Origin: Nymphaea colorata
Taxonomy: Eukaryota > Streptophyta > Magnoliopsida > Nymphaeales > Nymphaeaceae
Direction: 5' to 3'
NCBI RefSeq assembly: GCF_008831285.2
Contig: NC_045150.1
Span: forward strand, 9,250,001-9,314,000
DNA: 64,000 nt
This document shows positions 50,256-61,600 of the stretch, piece after piece. How positions within the stretch are numbered: the stretch's first letter is position 1; the number at the start of each line of letters is the position of its first letter. The translations under genes and the position numbers were made by a program. The notes below the pieces were generated by a model, which saw only the letters and a list, made by a program, of their open reading frames with translations, did no database searches and was not told the origin of the DNA.

Positions 50256-52814
50256 GCTCTGGTTTCCTCTTCTCGGGAGAGCGACTGAACGAGGGCGGGA
50301 AATCTCAACTTCCCCGGATTCCTTCTCCCGCATCATACAAAAGTTCCCCCCTTCCCCCAACAACTATTTATCCTTCAGCATATTGACGCTATTGCCCCGC
50401 CGGTTTCTTTTCTACTGAAATGACCATTTTGTCCTACCTCGCCCTCGCATCATGGAGATTGGATGACTGCCTTAACCCATTTATTTTTAAGCTATTAAAT
50501 TAAATGTTGAGAATAAACGAGCTGCCCTGTTTGGAAGCTGTCGTCTTTAAAACTTAAAGCTTGACGTTGATGGAGGTCGCGGTTTCGACCTGCGTTGGCT
50601 AATGCGGCCACTATGTGGCTAGGAATGTATTTGTAGAACTGGAACGGATCGTTTCTAATATCCTCCGATCCGATACCGGCCTGCATTCGCTCCGATATGA
50701 TTTTATATCAATAAACTAACATTTTAAAATTTTGATTTATTTCTTCATTTATTTTTTTTTTAATGGCTAGTACGGGTCTCTCCGGGGACTAAGTCTCGTC
50801 TTTTTAAGGCTATACACGAACCAAGGTGCGGCTGTGTTGGTCCGATCGCGTATAGGACAAAGAACGGAATTTTTATAATTCATCGGGGACGCCACCGGCA
50901 GATGCGCTTAATTAATATTAAATTCCGAAAAGGTACACGAATGACGGAACTCCTCGCCGACGATGGGGTATGGTGATGACCCATGAGGTGGCGCTTTCAC
51001 GTGCTCCCCAAGGCTTAAATATTTGTTTGGGCGCTGTCGTAGCGTCCTTCGAGGCCATTTTCGTAATTGCACCAATGGGTTAAGGAACCACGAGCCGCGA
51101 GTTCGCTGGGACCGGAACCAAAGTGTCCGATCTGCCCTTAATGGATTCAAGCCACCCCAAGACCTTCAGGTTTGGAAGTTGTGGTCATCAACTAATGAAC
51201 ATGATTGAACAAAAAAGTAAGTAAATATTATTTTTATAAAAAATAAAATAAAACTTGAGTTTGAGGATTATTATCAATATTTATATCTCTGTTTATCTAT
51301 ATCTATATGAAGACTATTTTTTTTATAAAGTGCTTAAAAATTTTGAAATTCAAATTGTGGCAATGATGATGTCCCATTGTCTTTGTTAAAGTTGGAACTT
51401 TTGCCAGTTTTGAAGGGAAATGCAAAGGCTGTTTTTTTTTTTTTTCCCGGTCGTCTGATCGTCTCGGCCTTTGACCACATAAAGTGAAAGCGAAGGGGAA
51501 CGGAAGGCTTCTCCACTCTCCGGCGGAGAAAAATAAGGGGGTTGACGATAATGCCCTCGGGCACGCCGGCCGAACCCCACCGCCGATCCGTGGGGCCGAC
51601 GGACGGAGTCAAAGCGGGTCCCCGGCGATCTCCATGAAGCGTGAAATGGCTTGACAAGGACGTCGCGGTCCACTCCAGGTAGGGGACCCGCCGCTGTTCT
51701 GGATGGTTGATCCGTGGGTCCCACCGCCTGCTGCTTGCAATTAAACACCAGAAATTATTTTTGTCCATTTTTTGGATACGAGTTAAAAGATAAAATCAAA
51801 TTATAATCGAATTAAAAAATTAAAATTTAAATCGAAAAAGGAATATTTTCGAACGAAAAGGTATATTAAGCACCTGGTTCTGAATTGCAAGCATAAAAAA
51901 TTTATGTGTTTACAATATTACTGCCATTGTTCTAATGGGTTGCTCTTTGAGTAATTTTAGTAAAAACCAACATACAATTAAATATTTTTCGTGAAAGTAA
52001 TAAAAAACAAGCTTAAAGAACTAACGATAATGAAAAAAACACGCCTATGTCTCTTAGTGGCTGATGAAACAAAGATTGGTAAGACTAAAAAATTTAATTG
52101 TTAAACAGTAAGTCTATCATTTTGCCACCTAAAAAAGAAGGAAAATACACCCGACCTGACTTGTAGAATTACATTTTTCCGGGATAAAAAGTTGGTGACA
52201 GTATAAAAAAGACATATCGCATGATTATCATAAATATAAAGGGAAAAAAGCTATTTGCACATAATATTAAGAATATCTTAGTTTTTTTTAATCGTATTAA
52301 CTGAAGTTGAACTCGGTACTAACATAGACATAATCAACAAACAGCTGTTCAAAATAATAGTGCAAAACATAAGTGTCGTTTTAACAATATAAAAACATAA
52401 AACGAGCTTGCCTGAAATCCTCGATTTTTAAGTGCGTTTCTGAAAATTTCTCAAAAACTAGAAATCATGTTGTTCTTGCGCAACCCGATGTTTGTTACTG
52501 CGGGTGAGGATGAAAAAGAAGTCACGGGCAATAAACTGTTTGGCGATACATCGATCCTACGCGGAGAGAATGACTTGATACTGAAGAGGGATATATTTTC
52601 CATGGTGGGTACAACAATCTCCAGATTCTAAAATCTCAACCCGTACGCTTTTGGGACGCAGGACCATGCAAGTCGCGTCCCCAAACAAGCCACGAGAAAG
52701 ATCTTCTGTGATTCACCTGTGAGGAGCTAGTAATTTAATTTAAGAGAAGCCTTCTCAAACAACGATATATTTATATAGGCCTTATAGAACTATCAACTAC
52801 GATGAGTAGCGCGA
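50256..52814. other. Intergenic DNA with GC-rich patches
   Basis: No gene recognised. 50.8-51.15 and 51.42-51.75 kb are GC-rich; overlapping frames of 144 and 120 codons at 51334-51768 have no domain. The rest is AT-rich. Confidence 0.45.
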
Positions 52815-53180
52815 ACACAAGTTGAGTTGAGTCAGCCCGAGTTCAGTCAGCTCGAGTTAGAATCGACTAATAAAACCTTCAGCTCGACTCGGCTCAAGCT
52901 CGAGAATGGCTCGATCGAAGCGGCTCAAGCTCAACTCATTCGTTATGTGTTGAGTTCGAGCTCTAGCATGACTCCATTCAGGCTCAACAAACTTGTTTGT
53001 TTGAATAAAATTGATATTCATCGTTACATGTTAAGTTCGAGCACGATTCCTCGATAAACTCGTTTGAATAGAATTAATATTCATTGTTATGTGCTAAGTT
53101 GGAGCTCGCCTCGACAATTACCTGTTGAATTTGAACTCAATTCGATTATTTGAACGAGTTGACTGATGAACTCGAGCTCG
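52815..53180. repeat. Degenerate CTCGAG/GAGCTC-rich dispersed repeat
   Basis: Dense, weakly ordered permutations of GAGTTGAGTC, CAGCTCGAG, GGCTCAAGCTC and ACTCGAGCTCGACTC. TGTTAAGTTCGAGC/TGCTAAGTTGGAGC recurs at about 60-base spacing near 53028 and 53090. Same character as 4083-4330. Confidence 0.45.
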
Positions 53181-55855
53181 ACTCATTAAAGCAAATGACT
53201 CATCCAATAATAATTTGAAATTTATGCATGGGTTTGGCCAAATCTTTTATGAATGGGTGAACGTAAAGCAACAAACAGAAGATGGGGAGAAAGACATGGG
53301 AGACGGAAAAGGGAGTTGGGGCCTCTCGACTCCACCGCTAACCAACAAATGGAACTCCACAATCAATCCAAAACAGCATCATGTTTTTTTAAACCACCAT
53401 TGCCTTGTACGCTAACCAAAACACCCAAATTTAGTTGCATTATTGCGGGGCTTCCAACCCCCGCAATCAGATCACATGCACGTGAGTGAGTCGAGCTTTG
53501 GCTCCACCTAAAGTTTTATAAGGTTAGCTCGAGCCCTATTGGATAAAGACTGCGTTGGAATTTGAGATCAACTTTTTTAAGTTTTATGAATCAAAAGCTA
53601 ATTTAGCTCAAGCTTGATAATGCTTTAGTTTAACTTCAATTTGATAATTAAGCAACAAAATTAAGAACATTGTTATGGACAGAAAGAATGCTAGGATGCA
53701 TGGCAACAAGTCGGTCCCAACTGAGAATTTAGCTGGAGATATTTATGTAACACTTTAAAAGTCTAATCTTGTATTTAAGATTGTAAATAACTTTAAGTTC
53801 TTGTGAGAGAAGTTGTTAAATAGTTAGTTGTCTTGGTTTGTAATCCCTTTTTATATAAAAATTATTAGAAAGCATATTAGGACCCGAGTTTGATAAGAAA
53901 ATGGGTCAATACGAGAACTCAGATCTCACATGTGTGGGTGCTTGTACATGGAGGGGGTGGATTGTAACATTTTAAGAGTTTAATCTAGTGTATAAAATTA
54001 ACGAGGATCTTAAAGAACTTATAAAATGAGTTGTTAAGTAATTGGTTGTTTTAGTTGTGATCATTTTTAGGACTTAAACAAAAACTACTGTGAAGCATAT
54101 TGGAATCGACCAAACTCAAAACCTAAGCCCGGTATGAAGTGAGTCGAGTTGTTACAATGTGACCCAATTATATAGAGTTTAACTTGACTCATTTACTCAG
54201 ATTTAATCGTTAGATTTATGTAATTCGAATAGAACCCGAATTGGCTTCGATTTTAAAAAAAAAAAAAGAAAAAAAAAAGGACGTGGTAGCAACAAGCTTG
54301 TTCGAGGGGAAACATTTTTCATTCAAAATCCCATAATTTTCATCTATTTCGATAAAGCGGTCGTCATTTCTGTTTCCCCCGACAAACGACGAAACGAAGG
54401 AAAGCGAGGGGAATCACGAAAGAAAGAAAGAAATGACAGGACGTCATATCGGGAAGCACATGGGCAATTCAATGTGACCAACAACCAGGCACATGGGCTT
54501 CCTCCGTTCCCGTCATTCTAGAAATTGTTGGAGGGCATTCGCGGGAAGAGTCTCTGCAGTTGTCGCCTTGTGGGGCGTGCAGAGGTGGGTCCCGCGCCTT
54601 CGTCCAGGCCCCCACACCGCCCCTGTCCTAACGTGACCTGTCAGCGAGCAGAAGGCATGTTTCCCTTCCCTTGGCGTTCAACTCTGCAACTCTCACCTGT
54701 TGTTAATCATTGCGCTTCTCAAAGACGGGACGGATCGGAGATTATATTATGACCACATTCTCACCACCACCATATCATATATTATTAAATAATATAAGAA
54801 GCAAACTGCGCTTGTTGAACAAGTATAGACTGAGAAGGCAATTGGTGCCAGCAATTTAATGCTCAAGTTGATCGATAGGAGTAAGTTGAAGGGTTTCATG
54901 CATTAATGTATTTTTTCTTTAAGAGTTTTAGTTGGTGTGTGTGGATTGGTAAGAGACACATGTCATTGTAACTTATATTTGTATTGATTAATTGTAGGTG
55001 AGCAGGCGGAGTACACCATCTTAATGCGCATTAGAAAAGAATCACGGTGTCTTGAGATGCTGTCTGCATCATGCTTCAACTTTTATGTTAGTGACTTTTT
55101 ATGGGCAAACATGACCCTTTATGGACGAGCAAATTATACTATGTAGTTTGCTCTAACGAACAAATTTAAATTTAAATCACCAAGACATGTTGAGATCTCT
55201 ACCCCTTTTTTCCATTTTCTTCATGTCCAGGGCTGCTTCAACATAGGTTTAAAACTCATCACATAGGTATAGCACCTGCTTTAATTGAATTGATAACAAG
55301 AGTTTCATCCACCAGCCCCACCAGCTATATGTTATCCGTATTTGAACTGTTTCGTGTTTAGATTTGGATAAGTGAAGGGCCATGCTTAGGTTCCAAAATT
55401 AATTTGCCGGCTACCATCTCCAGGACTAGAGCTTGTGTGCCGCCGGTTTGAGAATGATTTTCATATCTTTATAGAGCAATTCCGATTCATCATTGTGATA
55501 GAAAATATTGGAAAATTTGTTCCAGAATAACTTTATTATTCATGAAATCCATGAGACTCTCAATAAGAACATTCCACGGTTTTATGCTTTAAGGAATCTT
55601 GTCTCCGGTTACAATATAGTTGCTCAAAACCAATTCCTAAATTTTTGATTTCAAACACCCACACACATATATACAAACACATACACATGCATTGGTTGGT
55701 TAATTCACACCTTTTTCCATCAATATTTACATTGAATTGTTAGTTCATATCTTTTTTTTTTGGTCTAATAATAGTTCATACATTTCTACTCTTGTTTCTT
55801 CTCAACCACCCATGTAATATATATATATATATATGTATGGATGTGTGTGTATATA
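53181..55855. other. Intergenic DNA, no gene seen
   Basis: AT-rich apart from a GC-richer patch at 54.30-54.72 kb containing CGTCATTT. Poly-A near 54250-54275 and (AT)n at 55816-55834. No recognised gene. Confidence 0.5.
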
Positions 55856-56620
55856 TACAACCTGTCACTAGTAGATTGCTAGGTGTAAATCTCAATAGGT
55901 CGGGTCGGTAAGGCTGCACACAGATCTGGTTTGAGCCTGGTCAGAAGCCGACCGATAATTATAAAGGTGTGGCCCAGTTGACTAAGCCCGGTTGGACCCA
56001 TAACTTGTGAAAGACTTGGACCAGCTGTCTTCAATAAATAGCTCGACTCCGTGAGTTGCAAAGGAGCTGGCAAATTTTTCCTTCTTATTTTTGGTACATA
56101 ATGTCATACCAATTTTCTACAACATGGTACCATTAAAGATTAGAAACCCGACTCTTTTCACTTTCACATGGCTTCATAAATGAAAAAGAATATGTCTAAT
56201 GCATGGTATTTCTTTAATTAAACGAAAGATTTGCATTAAATGTTGTAGAAAATTACGTGTGGCAATTATAGGTTTTAGATAATCGTCTTTTCAAACACGC
56301 AGAACCACATGAAGTTATGGATTGAATATTTGTCACTTAATAATTTTTAACTAAACTATTAATTAAGATTTTTTGTTGGTTAACTTTGTCATTACCTTTT
56401 GTAAGGGTGTTTTGGCATCTTCAGGTATGGCGCCGGAATATCAAAGCTGTATAGCCTCGTCGCTTTCTCCCTACCTTTTAGGTTCATCCAAACACAAAAT
56501 ACCTTTTAGAGAGAGAAAAATAGATCCACATATATAGACAGACAAGCTTGTGTATGGTTTCCCATGTCCCTTGTGGTTAAGCAACCAGGGGCATCCCCCA
56601 CTTTTGTTTTTTCTTCTTTG
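55856..56620 (+). repeat. Diverged direct duplication, copy 1
   Basis: Begins TACAACCTGTCACTAGTAG and ends CTTTTGTTTTTTCTTCTTTG. It aligns in order with 57181-57868 over most of its length, sharing GCTAGGTGTAAATCT, ACAGATCTGGTTTG, ATTATAAAGG, TCAATAAATAGCT, AATGTCATACCAATTTTCTA, GAATATGTCTAATG and GTGGCAATTATAGGTTTT. Both copies are preceded by TA-rich microsatellites. Non-coding. Confidence 0.8.
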
Positions 56621-56624
56621 TCTT

Positions 56625-56781
56625 CAGGGGTCGAGCCAGAAATTTTAACATTGGCCGAAATATAATTTTTAAAATTTTTTATACAAGTTAAACTAAAATA
56701 AAAAAAAATAAATTTTACATGTAAAATTTTAAATTTTTAAAAGTATGAGGAATTGCTGCCAGCCCCCTGCCTCCGCCTCTG
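56625..56781. mobile_element. hAT-like MITE at the edge of the duplication (GGCGGAGCC-end family)
   Basis: The left end CAGGGGTCGAGCCAGAAATT and the right end, on the other strand CAGAGGCGGAGGCAGGGGGC, are imperfect terminal inverted repeats. Interior words AATATAATTTTT and ACATGTAAAATT are shared with 12880-13046. The flanking octamers match at only about 4 of 8 positions. It begins 4 bases after copy 1 of the direct duplication ends; copy 2 lacks it. Confidence 0.6.
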
Positions 56782-57103
56782 CTTGGTTCTACCAGTTCTC
56801 TAACCTTGTACCTTTCATTATAGCACCTTCACATGATACCACAAGGACACCATACTTCCAATTTCATGGTGGTTGTAGGACCACGGGTTCACTAGCTCTT
56901 CCATTGGATAGATCTGGTGGCCCCGCTAGAAATTTCTGGTTAAGAAGCAGTAATAGTTTAAGTAAACACCAGAACACTACCCATTAGTGTTCGGCAAATC
57001 TGTCGCAAACACGAGAACACATTATTTCATGAATATGTCCTAATGTTTGGAACAAATTTATCAAACACTATTGCAATGTTTCATTTACTAACTACCACTA
57101 AAG

Positions 57104-57106
<3 letters not shown>

Positions 57107-57182
<76 letters not shown>
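57107..57182. repeat. Long (AT)n microsatellite
   Basis: About 75 bases of pure AT directly before copy 2 of the direct duplication. A shorter (AT)n at 55816-55834 precedes copy 1 in the equivalent place. Confidence 0.92.
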
Positions 57183-57868
57183 CAACCTGTCATTAATAGA
57201 CTGCTAGGTGTAAATCTTAATTTGGTAGGTAAAGCTGCAGACAGATCTGGTTTGCGAGCCCAGTCAGGGTTGCAGGAACCCAACCGGTAATTATAAAGGC
57301 TTGGCCCAGCTTGACCAAGCCCAGTTGGGCCCAGAACTTGTGAAGCAGAGTTGGACCAGCTGTGTTCAATAAATAGCTACTGACCAAGGTCGGTAAGTTT
57401 TCCTTCTTGTTTTTGGTACACAATGTCATACCAATTTTCTACATCATCAAATGTTCCATACCTTTAAATATTTGGAAACTTGAACCTTTTCACTTTTACA
57501 CAGCCTCATAAATTACAAAGAATATGTCTAATGTATGGCATTCCATCATTTAACGAAAAATCTGCATTAAATGTTATAGAAATGATAAAACATTAGGTGT
57601 GGCAATTATAGGTTTTTTGGTGATTTTTTTTTTCAAGCACGAAGAAAGCTAATAATTCTAATTTATTAATTAATAAATTTTATATTATTTTTAGTAGCCT
57701 TTTGTAGGGGCGTGGAATATCAAGTCTGCTTCCATATGCTTTCTCCCTGCCTTTTAGATGAAAGATGGTCCAACCATACACAAAAGACTAGAAAGAGCTC
57801 ACACATCGCATGGTCTAGTTACGCAGCGCGATCCGGGGCATCTGCCATTTTTTGTTTTTTCTTCTTTG
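57181..57868 (+). repeat. Diverged direct duplication, copy 2
   Basis: Partner of 55856-56620, starting TACAACCTGTCATTAATAG. Scattered substitutions and several indels separate the copies, so the duplication is not recent. Just beyond it, the minus strand has GGTTCGAAACC (about 57880-57890), a perfect pol III B-box word, without a clear A box. Confidence 0.8.
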
Positions 57869-58188
57869 GCTCGGACAGGTTTCGAACCTTGGACCTTTCA
57901 TTATTCCACCTCCATATTTTGTAAAAAAGAAATCACATTCCAGATCTATTAGAAAAATTAAACCACACCACATTTCACACCTAGTAAAATGAAATATGTT
58001 ATATTCATTCGGAGGGAAGAACTTGATGAGATAGGAAGTTCTATAAACCATGGCTCTTCATTTTTTTCGAACCTCACGGATCCAACATAAATATTTAAGT
58101 AGACTCAACATGCAGCAGAAGGGAAAATTATTTCTTACCATAGACAAATTTTTATTATTTCGGTATGGTTGGGTACATGTCACAACCC

Positions 58189-58260
58189 ATCAGAGTGGCG
58201 CAGCGGAAGCGTGGTGGGCCCATAACCCACAGGTCCCAGGATCGAAACCTGGCTCTGATA
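58189..58260 (+). tRNA. Initiator tRNA-Met (anticodon CAT)
   Basis: 72 bases from ATCAGAGTGG to CTGGCTCTGATA, folding into a full cloverleaf. The acceptor stem ATCAGAG pairs with CTCTGAT; the anticodon CAT is at 58221-58223 in the stem GGTGGG/CCCAC. The A box is TGGCGCAGCGG and the B box GGATCGAAACC; the T-loop ATCGA in place of TTCGA is a hallmark of the eukaryotic initiator species, as is the first base A paired with T. No intron; CCA is not encoded. It supplies the start Met to cytosolic ribosomes and is transcribed by RNA polymerase III from its internal boxes. Confidence 0.97.
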
Positions 58261-58301
58261 GTGTATTCTCACTGAGAGAAAGGCTTATGCGGACACGTTA
58301 C

Positions 58302-58324
58302 TTTTCGCGTTCCTCCTTTTTTTT
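58302..58324 (+). terminator. Pol III terminator T-runs after the tRNA gene
   Basis: A TTTT at 58302-58305 and a T8 run at 58317-58324 follow the tRNA gene; runs of four or more T end pol III transcription. The first lies about 42 bases beyond the gene. Confidence 0.6.
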
Positions 58325-58677
58325 GCTAATATCATCTCACAAATGACAAACGGACCCAGCGCTTTGGGACAAATATCTGATCGGCCACCACTAGTTGCAA
58401 TGTCAGAGTTATGTGAGTTGGTTCGATTTCGGCAGTCCTCATGAAATATATCCTCCTTATTAACCACAAAAGAAAAAGTAAATATTTGCTTCTCTTCACC
58501 AAGAATTTATCTAGCTAATCGTGTTTGCGTCTGTGTACAATAACTTGGTCAGCTCAAGGCCAGAATTTTAAGCCAATGACCTTCTGCCTTCCTAAAGCAT
58601 GAACACGTGATATGATCGTGTTCTTGTGAAATTGCTGCAAACTAAAAATTTCAGTGCATTCGGAGAACGAAGCTATT

Positions 58678-61600
58678 TCAAAAACAGTAGCTTAAGGGAG
58701 CAACTGACAACTCCAATCTGCCTGTCCACTCTTCCCCGGGCTTGAGCGTTATCGGCTTCTCGATGGCAGCACCATCCACGCAAAGCATTTGCTTGTACTC
58801 ATTATCACCAAAATCCACCATAGACTTCGACTTCTTCTCCCAAGGATTCCAGACAACTGTAAGGGGAGAAAAGAGACAGAAAAATATCAGTGTGCAGTGG
58901 TGTAACAGAGTTGGTGAAAGTGAGAAGATTGAGCAGTTGGACTGAGTCAATGAGTGAATCGGCAGAATCATCAAAAGAACAGAGAATCGATGAACTAATG
59001 CCAAAAGACATTTGGAGCAACTTTTCTGTATTCAATGCTCTGCAGACAATGATGAATTGTTAAAAGGTGTTGGATAAATCCCAAGTACAAACAATCAAGC
59101 CTCAGCTCCAACATAGAAACAGTAATTCTTCAGGCCTCTCGTTGGTCAGAAGTTGCTAGCATGCTTGAAATCAGACATCCAGCATTGCTTTTACTGTTTT
59201 ACAAAATCTTGATGTTGGTTATGCACATTTTTCGCCCCAGAGATTTATTTCACACAAAGAAAGGAAGCATTTACCGTTCAAAAGAATATGCTCGATTCTG
59301 CGTAACCACTGGAGGTGGCATGGCAAACAAATACAGTGCAGTCGCCAAGATCCAGCAAACACAACAAAAATAACAATCAAAGGGGTTTCCAATCATAATC
59401 GACAGAGGAGCCACACTAAGCAACAATATTTATTTCAGCCATTTCTTCTTCTGGGAATAGCATCTGGTTCTTGTTACAGTAGAATATGAACAATTGAACA
59501 TGCATTATTAAGGAAGGTTTACCTGCATCTGGCAGTCCTTCCTTTCTTATAACAAATGTTCTCTTCTTCTCGTGGTCGAGAACAGCAATCACATTTGGAG
59601 TGCTGAGGTAAATCCTGTCCATCTAAATGCAACAAATAGCATTTATCATGAAGGTGCTTTGGGCAACACGTTATAATATGAATTTTTTATAGTGAAATTC
59701 GATGATGCATGATTTATCTGAGCTACAAGCAATATAAGCTTCCCCTCCAGGATACTTGGGCCCCAAATATATGGCTTTACCCACACAAGAATATCTTATG
59801 GTAGATGATCATTCATCAGATAAGAAACACATGATTTGATCTGTTTTAGCTTCCTGAGGAAGAAAGGCATAGGAAGTATAAGTGTCTAACAACCAAAAGT
59901 ACTTAAAAAGAATGACAGTACTTGCACTTCAATTAAGTAATGCAGTCACCCTCAACTCCAGATAAAACCCAGAGCATTCTTATTTCCTACTTGGAGAAGT
60001 GGTTTTATCTTAAGATGTTATGCTAGGTCCCCCATTAGAATGTTATAGACAATATATATGCATGAGGACAATCCTGAGAACCTGATCTATGGCCTCTGAT
60101 GAATCTTGTTTTTATGTAGAGATTACAAGTACAGCAGTCACAGAGCAGGAAGGTAGAAATAAAAAATTTATATGAAAGCAAATAGTACAGGAATTAAGTA
60201 GGAGCCAATGTCAGGATTATCAATTATGGGAAGCATTAAAAAAGGTAAATAAGATGTTGGGTTAGAACTGGGAACTAACAACATGAATTCCTTGATAATT
60301 TTGCAATTGACAATCCATGGAACATCACAGAACTATCTAAGTTTCAAATTTTTTAGAAGCTTTGGTAACACAACATGATTAAGTAGACAAACACTTGTCT
60401 ACAAAGTTGATGCGACTAAAAAACACCTTGTGCTTAAAAAAGTTACATGTATGGAAAGTCAAATGCTACATAAGGTGCGTTTTATCATTTAGTATCATGG
60501 GTCAAATTCACGTTTATGCCACATAAGGTTAGGCATACAATTTAATCAGTTATCATTGTGAAGAAAAATCAATATTACCTCTTAAATCATAAAAATCAAT
60601 AAGGCAGTTGCAGAAACAATTATTTCACAAACCCTTCAGACTTCTCTCTCTTTTCTTTTCTTTTTCTTTTTTTTGTGAGTAAACTAAAAATCTTGATATT
60701 CTATAAAGAATCAACAAGCATCAATGAGGAATCAACATATGTTGAGACTTGAGTGACCGCCAGTAGAATGGATGTCTACTTTTTGTTGACACAATGGTAA
60801 GAAGAGGTTACCTCATTCTCAAAGGTTATTGCATCTCCCTGTTCAGTGAAACGTTCTCGCTGACACAGATTATCCAAATAGTCAACAGTTTCCAACCCTT
60901 CAATCCTTACTTCACTGAGACAAAAGACACAATAAGTCCTAAAATCTTTAGAAATATCTTCAGCGCAAACCTTTATGTCAATTGAAGAGAAACAGAGCAA
61001 AATAGCTGCTATACACCATAAAATGTAAAATACTAAGGGACCAAATCACTTATTTCAAGAAACATCCCCAGGGTATATAATTGAAAGTTGAAACCGTACA
61101 AACAGCCTCTCAATTCAAATACTACTAGAGGACAAAGTCGTCCAAATGCTACTTGTGTATGATTAACTTCAATTGATGCAGTGGAAGAATGCACTACAGA
61201 GACCTGAGCAAATCCTCAAAAATAGTGACACAATAAGAAGAGAAACCAAAATAAAGCAAAGATGGAGGCAACGAGAGATTATGAGTTAATACTAATAATG
61301 TATGATCCAGAAAATGAAGAAAATAAAATGAGAAAACATCATTGTGATTGTCAATCTTGCCTTCGCCTTGTCCAATTAACATGGATCATCTTGGAAGTTT
61401 TCTCTTTCTACTCGTCCTATAAAACCAATTCTCATATGCCAAGTCATTCTTCTGCACTGATTCTCATTGTTTTTGTCATAGCATTTATTAGTCTCTGCAA
61501 GCCCTACCAGGATGCAACAGTGACCATAGGTAAACCAGAAAGCATAATTATCATTGGCAAGCCCTTTTTGTGCGCTTAGAGCCACGTTAACCTTCATGAA

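Noticed and set aside
57870..57960. Second tRNA gene from the perfect B-box word GGTTCGAAACC on the minus strand
   Set aside because: No A box at the right distance and no cloverleaf stems.
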